From Sutcliffiella horikoshii (lineage in GTDB: Bacteria > Bacillota > Bacilli > Bacillales > Bacillaceae_I), in the NCBI RefSeq assembly GCF_020524325.1, contig NZ_JAIVKY010000009.1, positions 124,001 through 188,000 of the forward strand: a DNA stretch of 64,000 nucleotides. Direction: 5' to 3'. A program made the position numbers and the translations under genes. Below the pieces are notes generated by a model. The model saw nothing but the letters and a program-made list of their open reading frames with translations, was not told where the DNA came from and ran no database searches. Shown here one piece after another: positions 1 through 9,046 of the stretch; position 1 is the first letter of the stretch; each line of letters starts with the position of its first letter.

Positions 1-3000
1 GTCGGAACTTCAGGGTTTTGTTTACCGTAATATTCCACGATATCACGAACATCTTTTATGTCGATTAAACTGTCGTTGTTTACATCTCCTGCAAGGTTCA
101 CCTTGTAGCCGGAATTAATATATCTTCCCAGAGTTTCACCGTTCAATTCGAAGCCGGTGATAACAGGTGTGTAGGTCTTCAAATGCCCAGGCACTTCCAC
201 TACGACATTGTATGTTTCCCTTGAAGCAGGAACGCCTGTTATTTGATACTTTCCATTTGGTGCGATCGTGCCTTCATATTTTTCACCATCTGGTGATAAC
301 GCATAAACCTTTGCTCCAATAGTTTGAGCTACACCATATGGTAAATTAGGTTTTAGGAATGCTTCCGGTCTGATATTTCCTTGAATATCTGCATGTTCAC
401 TAATGAAATCAAATTCCGATGTACTGTAATACGGGAGGTTCACTGCTTGTTCTTCACCGGATTTCATATAGGTGGACTTTGTGACTTCCAATTTATCAAA
501 TCCGTAATACCAGTTATCGGCAGTTACCTTAAAGGTCACATCCACTAATGGCATGTCCCCACTAAAACCGTCATACCCCTCACCGTCCAGCATTGCGCCA
601 ACTGTAACAGTATCAAAATAGCTGCTATCTTTCACAACTGGCTCTTGAAGCGTAACTTGAAGCCCATTTTCTTCTGCATAGTTTTTGAACTCTTCATTTA
701 ACTCCGCTGATTCAAAAGAGTACATATCCCCTTTATACTGAATGGTGTACTCACCGGAAATAAGATCTTTAACATTATTCAAGCTAAGGGTCATTGTGAA
801 GGTATCACCCAGCTTCACTTCTTCCTTGCTGTAATCCGAAGTTAAGTACTCCGTTCCTTCTTGTAAGAAGATATATCTTTGGTAATTGACATTCAATGCA
901 ACGTCAGTGCCTGCAAGGCTTAATCGTAATGGTCCGTTTGCAATGTCGGAAGGCTCAATGCCAAAATAAGTATCTCCATTAGCGTCCGCCGGCGGGAAAC
1001 AACAATTATAGTACTCACGACTTCCGGTTGCAATTAAAAATTTATTGGATGATTGATCATAGTCCATCCCTTTTGATTGTAAGACATCCACTGTTTCATC
1101 CTGTATATTTCCGTGGATAAAGAACGCTTTCTGTCCGTTCTCTTCTGTATACATATCTTCACTAATTTCATATACATCAGGAGTTTTATCGAATGTCACT
1201 TGTGGTTTTGTATTGTCGATGATGACAGGTGTGTCGATGGAATAGGTTTTCCCCTCTTCATCATAACCTATGAACTCAAGTTCATAATCCCCTTCAGGCA
1301 AGTCCATACTTTGTTGAGAAATAGGATTTTCATTATCACCTGTAAATGGATACACATTTCCTGTGAAGACACCTGGAATGTAATACCTAACGTCAGCTTT
1401 TGCTGATGGATCTGAAACAGAACCTATTAAACCAATCGCGTTACCTGATTGATCATCTTTCACCAGAATATCAATCCTGTTTAAGGGGCTTTTCATTTGA
1501 AATGCTGCACTCATCAACGGATTATAATACTGCCATTTTGCCGTATTGTTCGCAAGTGCCGGTCTATCAGTTTCAAGGTATTCAAATCCCTTTTCTGTCA
1601 ATCTGACAGCGAATGGCACCTGGTACGTTTCGCTGCTATCATTTGCATTCGTCAAATGGATGTACCCTTCATAACGTCCTTCTTCTGCATTTTCAGGAAC
1701 TGTGATAGTTGGTGAAACAACTTCCTCTGTGCCGCTGGAAACATTAAGACTAGCTGGAACATCCAAGCGGATTCCATTTTCATCTGCATCCTTTATACCT
1801 GTTCGTTCGCTATGATATTCCACTTCAATATTGAATGACTTGTTTTCTTCTCCGCTATTCTTAATGACCATTTTGCTACTGGCTTCAACAGTAACTCCTG
1901 TTTTGTAATGGCTTCCGAAGTTGATCGATGCCGTCTCATCATCAATCTCGACTACTTCACCATTTTCATTTAGATTTTTTGTTTTACCTAACACTTTGAC
2001 AGATACCTCGGCATGAACCGCCTCATAAGCATTTATACGTCCAGCTCCCTGTTCAAATACAGATACGTCACCATTTAAATCTTCGGCTGTATTCATCAAT
2101 GCAGCTTTTATATCAAATGGGGTAGCATCTGGATCTTCTTGAAGCATGAGAGCTGCCACACCTGCAACGTGAGGGGTTGCCATGGATGTTCCTTGTAAAC
2201 GTGCGTAAGACGCTGTGTAGTCCACTCCTTCTTCCGGACTATTGATAAATTCAGGAATGGTTGAGAAGATCGCTACCCCAGGTGCCACAACATCCGGTTT
2301 AATATCATAGCTGCCAGCAACTGGTCCTCTGGAACTGAAGCCTGCAAGGTTGTCTCCCTCAGTTTGAACGCTTGCTAAATCCCCAAATGTAATGTCCGAG
2401 CTATCTCCTATCTCTTTCAAACGCTCTCCATCCGCTTTTGTCATACGGAAGGTTGGGATATATTCTATTCCTTCTCCTAAATAAGCCGGAATGTTTCCGT
2501 CTGTATTATTGTAGATAATGACAGCTTCTGCCCCTGCTTCTTTGGCATGTTTGATTTTATCCACAAAAGTAATTTCCCCGCGTTGAATCAGAGCGATTTT
2601 ACCTGATAAGTCTTTCCCTTCAAAATCAGCTGCATATCCAAGACCCGCAAAAACCAACTGCTTGGACTGGCCTTCAAGAGATGCTAAGTCATCTGAAAAA
2701 TTCTTCCCCATTAATAAAACATTTTCAAATGTTTCTCCATTGGCACTCAAGGACTTAAAGGTAGGGATATCCATGGCAAAGTCACTTGCCCCAACTGTAA
2801 TCCCTAACGTAGCTGTACCGGGAGATCCGAGTGTTCCTTCATTCGGACCGCTATTGCCTGCCGCGACAACTGTCACAACTCCTGAGATTATAGCGTTATT
2901 AACTGCTACAGAAGTTGGATATAAAGGATTATTTGTGGAAGCACCAAGTGAAAGGTTGATGACATCCATTTCATCGACAATTGATTTTTCAATAGCTGCA

Positions 3001-3989
3001 AGGATACCTGATGTTGCCCCGGAACCATAAGGTCCAAGGACACGATAGCTATACAATTCCACATCAGGAGCAACACCTTTTACAGCGTAATCGACTCCGT
3101 TCTTCTGGCCCCCAGCGATCGTTCCTGATACGTGTGTTCCGTGCTCAGTATAGTAAGCGGATCCTGAGGCAGGATGTCTTTCAGGCAGACCGGAATTTTT
3201 CCAGTCTTCGTAAGTTGCTTCCATTGGATCATTATCGTTATCGACGAAATCATATCCACCTTTGTATACATCTTTCAAATCAGGGTGATTGTAATCAATC
3301 CCTGTGTCCAGTACCCCCACCTTGATGCCTTTACCTGTCACGTTTTCAGCATGAAGCTTGTCCACATTGATTTGAGGAATACTATCCATCATTTTGGATT
3401 CAGTAGCTGCTTCTTTCATATCCGGAAGTTCAAGCTGAACGGTCTCATCCTTCCAAACCCGCTTAACTACTCCGGAATCCAGTAACCTCTCAATCTCGTT
3501 ACCTGGAATGGACATCGCTACACCATTGATGGCCGAACGGTATTCTTTCGTAATTTTTGCTTCTTGCAATTGCGGACTTGCATCTTTTTTATTTTTCATA
3601 GAATGAAAGCTCTCTTTAAACTTTTTGTGAGCTTTCTCTACCTTAATAGCCGCTTCATTTGCAGTAGTACGGATTCCTTTTGCCGCTTGCTTCATCACTT
3701 CAACTTTAGCTGGTGCTTGATGAAACTCAACGATTACATCGACAAGCCCAACACTTTGTGTATTGATATTCGGTGAGATGTCAAAGTTTGGAGTTGCTTC
3801 GATTTCTTTAATTGCATTTCTTTGTTCGTCTGAAAGATTCATTAATATGTTCTCAACATCTTTGATCTGCGTAAAACCGGGTACATCTGGCGTACCTTCC
3901 GCCATAACATTCACAGGGATACCTGATGTGCCAAAAAGACTCATCGCCAGCGCAATAGTCAAAACTTTCCCAGAACTTTTCTTCTTCAT
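1..3989 (-). CDS. Secreted S8 (subtilisin/Vpr-like) serine protease with cohesin-like and dockerin-like C-terminal segments; 3' end outside window
   Basis: The frame is open from ATG at 3989 to the left edge (over 1,320 residues seen), with AGAGGGG just upstream as ribosome binding site. It starts with a signal peptide (MKKKSSGKVLTIALAMSLFG) and an inhibitor-like propeptide. The catalytic triad is D228 in VGVLDTGID, H283 in HGTHVSGT and S602 in GTSMATPHVAG. A protease-associated insert lies near residues 440-510, as in Vpr, and Fn3-like regions follow. Residues about 1050-1165 (KLGDTFTMTLSLNNVKDL onward) look like a cohesin fold. Near residue 1300 a dockerin/EF-hand-like calcium loop reads GDVNNDSLIDIKDV. 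Expected role is extracellular proteolysis. The S8 assignment is firm; the cohesin and dockerin labels are by eye. Confidence 0.93.
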   Translation of the reverse strand, partial: MKKKSSGKVLTIALAMSLFGTSGIPVNVMAEGTPDVPGFTQIKDVENILMNLSDEQRNAIKEIEATPNFDISPNINTQSVGLVDVIVEFHQAPAKVEVMKQAAKGIRTTANEAAIKVEKAHKKFKESFHSMKNKKDASPQLQEAKITKEYRSAINGVAMSIPGNEIERLLDSGVVKRVWKDETVQLELPDMKEAATESKMMDSIPQINVDKLHAENVTGKGIKVGVLDTGIDYNHPDLKDVYKGGYDFVDNDNDPMEATYEDWKNSGLPERHPASGSAYYTEHGTHVSGTIAGGQKNGVDYAVKGVAPDVELYSYRVLGPYGSGATSGILAAIEKSIVDEMDVINLSLGASTNNPLYPTSVAVNNAIISGVVTVVAAGNSGPNEGTLGSPGTATLGITVGASDFAMDIPTFKSLSANGETFENVLLMGKNFSDDLASLEGQSKQLVFAGLGYAADFEGKDLSGKIALIQRGEITFVDKIKHAKEAGAEAVIIYNNTDGNIPAYLGEGIEYIPTFRMTKADGERLKEIGDSSDITFGDLASVQTEGDNLAGFSSRGPVAGSYDIKPDVVAPGVAIFSTIPEFINSPEEGVDYTASYARLQGTSMATPHVAGVAALMLQEDPDATPFDIKAALMNTAEDLNGDVSVFEQGAGRINAYEAVHAEVSVKVLGKTKNLNENGEVVEIDDETASINFGSHYKTGVTVEASSKMVIKNSGEENKSFNIEVEYHSERTGIKDADENGIRLDVPASLNVSSGTEEVVSPTITVPENAEEGRYEGYIHLTNANDSSETYQVPFAVRLTEKGFEYLETDRPALANNTAKWQYYNPLMSAAFQMKSPLNRIDILVKDDQSGNAIGLIGSVSDPSAKADVRYYIPGVFTGNVYPFTGDNENPISQQSMDLPEGDYELEFIGYDEEGKTYSIDTPVIIDNTKPQVTFDKTPDVYEISEDMYTEENGQKAFFIHGNIQDETVDVLQSKGMDYDQSSNKFLIATGSREYYNCCFPPADANGDTYFGIEPSDIANGPLRLSLAGTDVALNVNYQRYIFLQEGTEYLTSDYSKEEVKLGDTFTMTLSLNNVKDLISGEYTIQYKGDMYSFESAELNEEFKNYAEENGLQVTLQEPVVKDSSYFDTVTVGAMLDGEGYDGFSGDMPLVDVTFKVTADNWYYGFDKLEVTKSTYMKSGEEQAVNLPYYSTSEFDFISEHADIQGNIRPEAFLKPNLPYGVAQTIGAKVYALSPDGEKYEGTIAPNGKYQITGVPASRETYNVVVEVPGHLKTYTPVITGFELNGETLGRYINSGYKVNLAGDVNNDSLIDIKDVRDIVEYYGKQNPEVP

Positions 3990-4040
3990 ATTTTCGCCCC
4001 TCTTTCGATTATCAAAGTTGCAATCTGTCTTCTACTTAAA

Positions 4041-4069
4041 ATTGTACGGGGGAAATTAATTTCTGTTAA
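4041..4069 (-). promoter_or_regulatory. Probable SigA promoter of the S8 protease
   Basis: On the minus strand TTAACA (4069-4064) is separated by 17 nt from TACAAT (4046-4041), about 50 nt upstream of the protease ATG. Spacing and hexamers fit a vegetative SigA promoter. No transcript data are available. Confidence 0.55.
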
Positions 4070-4280
4070 TTGGGAAAATTCCTTACAATAATCGACAGTA
4101 CATTTATAAAATATTCGCTAATTGTTGCACTTCCAGATGGTCAAGACAGAAAGACAAGATTAAAGTTGGGAAAGTTTTTCATAGAACAGTCATTATACCT
4201 AGCAAATCTCCACTGGTTCATGGATATCAGGTATAAATACCCAATAGTCAGACATCATCTGAAACCTTGCTTAAATAAAA

Positions 4281-4310
4281 AAACAAGCAGCTGTTAACGG
4301 CTGCTTGTTT
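4281..4310 (-). terminator. Intrinsic terminator after the RNPP-like regulator
   Basis: A perfect 11-bp stem (4281-4291 with 4300-4310) encloses an 8-nt loop and is followed on the minus strand by a run of seven T. It begins two bases after the regulator's stop codon, so there is no room for a co-transcribed signalling peptide gene before it. Confidence 0.85.
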
Positions 4311-4312
4311 AC

Positions 4313-5572
4313 TTATTTTGTGCTTGCGTGGTTAAAAAGTAATTTCTTTAACAGTTCATTCGCTAATTGTAAATACTTATTGGAGGAGTTCATATCTCCC
4401 TTATTTTTGAAAATGTCCGCTAACCGCTCGGAGTAAGTTACAGCTTTATAGACGTTATACTGCTTCATCATGGGCAAACCACACTCGATTAAATAATCAG
4501 TAAGCCTTTTGTCATCTTTTATGGTCTCCAAATAAAGAACCATTAACTCTACATACTTACTGGACTGTTCATTTTTGAAATTCTTCAGGACATCCTTCAA
4601 CATATGGAGGGCCTTCTCATTTTCATTTAAATCCAGCAATATTTCTACAATCTCAATTAAGGTGCTGAGATAAGTGGTAGTGTTTCTGGTTTTCAAGTTA
4701 AGAGATTGAGTGAAATAGTCCAGCGCCTCGCGGGGGTTTCCCCTTTTTTTATTCAACAAACCAAAGTTATGAAGGGCACTTATCTTCGTGGTTATATCCT
4801 TCATCATTTCTGCATCATTTAAGGCAGTTTCGAGCATGGTTTCTGCACGTTCAAGGTCATTAATATAAATTAAATTTGCGGATAAGCCAATCTTCACATG
4901 CAGGATTCGAGAAATATTCCCTGTATTTTGAAAGATCCGCAATGCCTTATGAGAGTAGTGGAGGGATAAAGTAAAATGCTTCAATAGTCCATGGACAGCT
5001 GCTTTGTAATAGTAGAAATCCGTTACTTTATCGCTGAAAAGCTCCGCATTATTCTCTATTTTATCCATGATGGTAATCGCATCTAAATATTGAAGTTTTT
5101 GTGCGTAATATATTCCCTGAAAGAAATCCCAAAGGTGTTTTTCAAACGCAGAGTATTTGTTTATATTTTTTTTCAGCTTATGAGAAGCTCTTTCAAATTC
5201 GGAAGGATTATTTGTAAAAAGTAAATATCGAAGCATGTATAAATCATACAAGTAAATCATTTCCGTACATTGTATAAAGTCTCTATGCTCTTCCAAGTCC
5301 TTTTTCAATCTTTCGGCATGATCTCTATGAAGTCTCTCCATCGCTTCATAGAATTGTGACAGCTTTCTCATTAACATTTGTGTTTTCTTATTTTCTTCCT
5401 CGATCGAAATGCCAAGTCGTTTGCAAAGCAATTCCAGGGTTTCCAGATTCACCTCTTTGGAATTATTTTCGATCTTACTTAAATGGGTCGTTGAACATAT
5501 GCCCTGGCAAAGTTGTTCTTGCGTCTTATTTTGCTTTCTGCGATGGTAGTAAATAACTCTTCCAATAGACAT
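4313..5572 (-). CDS. HTH-TPR transcriptional regulator of the RNPP (NprR/PlcR-like) class
   Basis: This 419-residue protein has an XRE-type helix-turn-helix at residues about 5-60 (QEQLCQGICSTTHLSKIE) and then helical tetratricopeptide-like repeats to the C-terminus, for example SALHNFGLLNKKRGNPREAL and YLSTLIEIVEILLDLNENEK. Length and architecture match NprR/PlcR/Rap-like peptide-responsive regulators of Bacillus. Members bind DNA when a secreted, re-imported oligopeptide occupies the TPR domain. It sits next to a secreted protease; NprR in other Bacillus controls a protease, so that link is an inference. No NprX/PapR-like peptide gene is visible downstream, where a terminator follows at once. 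Confidence 0.8.
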   Translation of the reverse strand: MSIGRVIYYHRRKQNKTQEQLCQGICSTTHLSKIENNSKEVNLETLELLCKRLGISIEEENKKTQMLMRKLSQFYEAMERLHRDHAERLKKDLEEHRDFIQCTEMIYLYDLYMLRYLLFTNNPSEFERASHKLKKNINKYSAFEKHLWDFFQGIYYAQKLQYLDAITIMDKIENNAELFSDKVTDFYYYKAAVHGLLKHFTLSLHYSHKALRIFQNTGNISRILHVKIGLSANLIYINDLERAETMLETALNDAEMMKDITTKISALHNFGLLNKKRGNPREALDYFTQSLNLKTRNTTTYLSTLIEIVEILLDLNENEKALHMLKDVLKNFKNEQSSKYVELMVLYLETIKDDKRLTDYLIECGLPMMKQYNVYKAVTYSERLADIFKNKGDMNSSNKYLQLANELLKKLLFNHASTK

Positions 5573-5596
5573 CTCAGCACTTCCCTATACTTATAT

Positions 5597-5632
5597 CTAT
5601 CTATCATTATATCAGTCTAAAGTAATAGATAG
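5597..5632 (-). promoter_or_regulatory. Regulator promoter with inverted repeat flanking the -10 box
   Basis: Inverted arms CTATCTAT (5597-5604) and ATAGATAG (5625-5632) flank a minus-strand TATAAT (5611-5606) about 35 nt upstream of the HTH-TPR gene. Arms bracketing a -10 box would suit autoregulation by the encoded protein. The -35 match is poor. Confidence 0.45.
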
Positions 5633-5683
5633 AATAGACTTAAAATCTTCCAACACAAACTCCAGTTAGGCTTATATTAAAAA

Positions 5684-5712
5684 CACTTGATTCCCGAGTG
5701 GAAAATCAAGTG
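5684..5712 (-). terminator. Intrinsic terminator downstream of the decayed immunity gene
   Basis: CACTTGATT (5684-5692) pairs with AATCAAGTG (5704-5712), and the minus strand continues into a T-rich tail. It lies 57 nt after the stop of the YezG pseudogene, so the remnant still carries its own terminator. Confidence 0.65.
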
Positions 5713-5768
5713 CAATATGTTTACTCTTTTTCTTCAAACCTCTTCATGCTTTTCATTAATTCCAAATC

Positions 5769-6205
5769 TTAATTTTCTCCAGTTTCCCCTAAGTATTTAT
5801 ACTCAAAATATTTAATTCTTGCTGAAGGGTCAAACTCGCTATCATGCCAATCTGAATAATCAAAGTACACATTCAATTTTCCTGAACTATTAACTAGAAA
5901 TGTTACTGAAAACCAAGGTTCTTGATCATTTTCAATAAATACTTTTTGAAGCTCAATTGTTAACTCAAATAACTTTATGAAGCTCTTTATTGTATGTCCT
6001 CTTATCTATGTTATATATTCTAGGAATATAATGGGAGTAAATGTGTTGTTCTTGACCTTTAGGTTTAAAAAAGAAGAAAACTCCCCCTTCTTGATTTTTC
6101 ACCTCTCCGTTAAAAATAAACTTCATCCCAATCAATTGGAATCATATCACTAATCTGTTGAGCAATATTATGATACAACTTGTTTAAGTCTGATTCAAAA
6201 CCCAT
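5769..6205 (-). pseudogene. Decayed YezG-family (DUF600) immunity gene
   Basis: From ATG at 6205 the first frame reads MGFESDLNKLYHNIAQQ and on to DWDEVYF, then hits a stop. A shifted frame continues FNGEVKNQEGGVFFFFKPK and EQHIYSHYIPRIYN. A second shift gives LFELTIELQKVF, DQEPWFSV and LNVYFDYSDW, ending GETGEN and TAA at 5771-5769. The order and motifs (IYSH, LQKVF, EPW, Y-Y/SDW) follow the intact YezG-like gene at 6483-6950, so this is a second immunity gene inactivated by two frameshifts. Such orphan immunity copies commonly trail LXG toxin loci. It probably came with a toxin that has since been lost. Confidence 0.85.
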
Positions 6206-6210
6206 TTATA

Positions 6211-6336
6211 TCAAACTCCTGGTTTATTAGCAATCTCATAAGTTAAAAAGTTAATCTGGTCGCGTTGAATTAAAGTAGAAGAGTTAAATGTTGTTGAAAA
6301 TAGTTCATGTGGCAGCAGAGAATCTCCTAAACATCC
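6211..6336 (-). pseudogene. C-terminal fragment of a lost (probably LXG) toxin
   Basis: An open segment starting after TAG at 6339-6337 reads LGDSLLPHELFSTTFNSSTL then IQRDQINFLTYEIANKPGV and ends with TGA at 6213-6211, five bases before the start of the decayed YezG gene. Its position just before an immunity gene, and its protein-like composition, suggest the displaced tail of the cognate toxin. I do not recognise the fold. Confidence 0.5.
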
Positions 6337-6369
6337 CTACTGATTCTCTTAACCTAACATCCCTCTAGT

Positions 6370-6402
6370 AAAAAAAGAGACACGTAGCATGTCTCTTTTT
6401 TT
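6370..6402 (-). terminator. Intrinsic terminator of the LXG toxin-immunity operon
   Basis: A 12-bp stem (6371-6382 with 6390-6401) with a 7-nt loop is flanked by A and T runs, so it can work in both directions. It lies 80 nt after the intact immunity gene and separates it from the older toxin/immunity remnants. Confidence 0.85.
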
Positions 6403-6482
6403 AATACATAACCTGTGAAGGGATTTCAAGCTGTTAACAGCTTACCTAAGTTTGATGAGTAAAATTCGTTCACTCACTTTAT

Positions 6483-6950
6483 TCACTTAGAAGAAAGAAA
6501 TTTATCTAAATATTTTTTTCCGGTATTGCTTTTAGGTAACAGTCCTAAATTCTTGTACTTCCAAATAGTTTTTCTTTCATTTAAGTCTACGGATGAAAGG
6601 TCATCATAATTATATTCTATGTGGAATTTCCCGGACTTATCAAAAACCAGAGTAAAATTGGTCCAAGGTTCTTCCCCACTATCTTTAAATTCTTTCTGAA
6701 GTTCTTGAATTAAATCCACTAACTTATTCCAGTTATTTGTGTACTCAAGCTCACTTATGGCGAATTGTTCTGTTATATCATGGCTATAGATAGGTTTATC
6801 GCTAACTTTAGGATAATAATAAAAGAAAGCAGTCTGTGACCCATTTACAACTTCACCATACAGGTAAACCTTCGACCATTCTTCTGGAATAGTATCTATA
6901 ACTACCTCTGCTACTTGTTGGTATAACTTGTCTAAATGTGCTTCATTCAT
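6483..6950 (-). CDS. YezG-family immunity protein for the adjacent LXG toxin
   Basis: This 155-residue protein has the DUF600/YezG pattern: N-terminal helix LDKLYQQVAEVVIDTIPEEW, then SQTAFFYYYPK, IYSHDI, the LIQELQKEF helix and the EPWTNF strand. YezG proteins neutralise the nuclease tips of YeeF-type LXG toxins in the producing cell. Its ATG lies inside the end of the toxin gene (8-nt overlap), so the two are translationally coupled. Family assignment is by eye; direct binding to this toxin is inferred from linkage. Confidence 0.88.
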   Translation of the reverse strand: MNEAHLDKLYQQVAEVVIDTIPEEWSKVYLYGEVVNGSQTAFFYYYPKVSDKPIYSHDITEQFAISELEYTNNWNKLVDLIQELQKEFKDSGEEPWTNFTLVFDKSGKFHIEYNYDDLSSVDLNERKTIWKYKNLGLLPKSNTGKKYLDKFLSSK

Positions 6951-8820
6951 TTAATTTTCCTCCAGGTACATTATCGAATCGTCTAATTTCCCATTCATCT
7001 TCACCAATTTTATACTTTATATTAAAACTTACTGGACGTTGCGAATCTCCCATATAATTAGGTAATATCTTTACTCTTACTTCATCACCTTGTCTAAGTG
7101 CATTTGCCCAAGTGTTCTCTAGTTTCTTCCATTCACCTTTATTTAAATTTCCATTCATAGGTACAAGGTTATCAAGGTTTCCTGATCCTTGAAAAATACT
7201 TGCAATTAAATGACCACCTTCATCGTCAGGTAATCGACTATCTCTTCCTACAGTTCTTTGAGCATAGTTATTTCTTTTACCGTCACCTAATTTAAGTGTT
7301 CCTTCAGCACTAAAGATACGACCGTGACCATCTGTCTTATAATTGTATCCTTCTTTACTTTTGTACTCAATATTTGGCTTTAAGACTTTTTTGCGACCAC
7401 TTCGTGTAAAAGGAGTAGAACCATTCCATGCTACCGACTCAATTCTACTTAGAATTTCACTATACCTTTCCTTTAGTGAATCCTTAATACGCTTACTATT
7501 TAAAACATTGAACGGGACGTCACCAGCCATTACTGGTACAAATCCCATGTCTCTTCGTGGCGCCAAATTATTCATCAGCTCACGAACTCGATCCATCCCC
7601 ACTTTTCCAGCAGCTTTAGCTGCAGATAGCGCACTAGTATGAATCTCGCTTAAGCTCATTTTCAAGTCTATCTCTGTTCTTCGGCCTATTTGAATGGCCT
7701 TTCCAGCGCCTTTAACAGCTCCTGAACCTCCAACAAGTATGCTTCCCACTGCAGGAACGGCGTAACCAAACCATTCTCCTCGACTATCTGCATCTCCATG
7801 TATAACTTCAGAATTAAATGAATGGTACAGTTCGTTTACAATGGCCATTATTATTACCGGGTTTTCTGCTACTTCATTTACAAACTCCCAAGTCTCCTTG
7901 ATTACTACATGTGGCTCGGTCACTAGTCTTACTGCACCTTCCACAGTTTCCTTACCAAAATTGATAAATCCTTCGCCAAAACCAACATTAAATTCCCATA
8001 GAGCTTCCCATACCGATTTCTGCTTAGGCTCCGGCCTCGCACAACTAGAATTCACCCACTGATCAAACGACGTAGCATGCCCCACCGGATAAAACACCCC
8101 AAGCTCCGGAAAGTGCTCACTATTCCACCGCTCCATAACCGTCTGATTATACAACCTCGTCTGCAACTGCCCGTATGCCTCCAAATCCTGGAGCATCACC
8201 GGCGAGAAGCTCTTTACATTTATCTTACCCGATTCAAACTGCTGGTTCATTTCCTCTATGTAACGCTTGATTAGGGATAAGTCCTCGACCAGAGCACTGA
8301 ACGACTGGGTTTGTTGGTGATCGAACTGGTGCAGCTTGTCCACTGTTTGCCGTGCTGACTGTTTGGCTTGCTGCATGCCTTCGTGGAACTGGTGATCCTG
8401 CAACCGCGGCAGATGCATGATGTCACTGACACTCCTGAGTTGGGCGTTCGTCTCCCCTGTCAGCTCGGCCACCATTCGGTTGATTTGATACAAGCCGTCC
8501 TCTAGTTCACTCGACAGAAAGGATTCATCGATAAATCCGCGGGAATCACCCTCCAGCCCGTCCATCTCAAATTGAAGCTGTTGAAGCTTCGATTGAAAGT
8601 TTGTGAGAAACGATTGGAAGAACTGCAAAAATGGAAGATGCGCGTATTCATAAAATCGTCTAATCGCGCTGGCACCCTTACCGCGATAGGAATCCTTTGA
8701 GGCGACAAAAGTTCGTATACTATTTTCCACGCCATTTAATTGTTTTTCTAATTGCGACAGTTGCTGGGTCATCCCTCGTATTCCCTCATGCAGAGATGAC
8801 ACATCAAAAACCTTCATCAT
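6943..8820 (-). CDS. LXG-domain polymorphic toxin with DNA/RNA non-specific endonuclease tip
   Basis: The 625-residue protein starts with an LXG domain (residues about 1-220, VFDVSSLHEGIRGMTQQLSQ, long helices), which targets toxins to the type VII (Ess/Yuk) secretion machine. A linker and pre-toxin region follow. The C-terminal 110 residues form an NS-type nuclease with GRDSRLPDDEGGHLIA, the His being the expected catalytic residue, and LDNLVPMNGNLNKGEWKKLE. The 5' half is visibly more GC-rich than the nuclease-coding 3' part, as expected when toxin tips are exchanged. GAGGGG precedes the ATG. No LapA/WXG100-like helper gene or secretion genes are nearby, so export would depend on machinery elsewhere. 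Confidence 0.92.
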   Translation of the reverse strand: MMKVFDVSSLHEGIRGMTQQLSQLEKQLNGVENSIRTFVASKDSYRGKGASAIRRFYEYAHLPFLQFFQSFLTNFQSKLQQLQFEMDGLEGDSRGFIDESFLSSELEDGLYQINRMVAELTGETNAQLRSVSDIMHLPRLQDHQFHEGMQQAKQSARQTVDKLHQFDHQQTQSFSALVEDLSLIKRYIEEMNQQFESGKINVKSFSPVMLQDLEAYGQLQTRLYNQTVMERWNSEHFPELGVFYPVGHATSFDQWVNSSCARPEPKQKSVWEALWEFNVGFGEGFINFGKETVEGAVRLVTEPHVVIKETWEFVNEVAENPVIIMAIVNELYHSFNSEVIHGDADSRGEWFGYAVPAVGSILVGGSGAVKGAGKAIQIGRRTEIDLKMSLSEIHTSALSAAKAAGKVGMDRVRELMNNLAPRRDMGFVPVMAGDVPFNVLNSKRIKDSLKERYSEILSRIESVAWNGSTPFTRSGRKKVLKPNIEYKSKEGYNYKTDGHGRIFSAEGTLKLGDGKRNNYAQRTVGRDSRLPDDEGGHLIASIFQGSGNLDNLVPMNGNLNKGEWKKLENTWANALRQGDEVRVKILPNYMGDSQRPVSFNIKYKIGEDEWEIRRFDNVPGGKLNE

Positions 8821-9046
8821 TCCCCTCCTCTCGCTATCATTTTACAAATACTGTATATGCATAACTATCACGTTTCGACCTGTTCAGAGAAATTCCTGCA
8901 TAGAATGGCAAAATGAGAGAATTGACCTATAAAAAGAAGGAATGTTTTTGAAGGACCGGTGACTTCCCCAGAAAAGGTTTTCCCACCTCCTTATAGAATA
9001 TATCATTTACAGCTATAACTATTTGGATAGATACGGAGTTGGTCTT

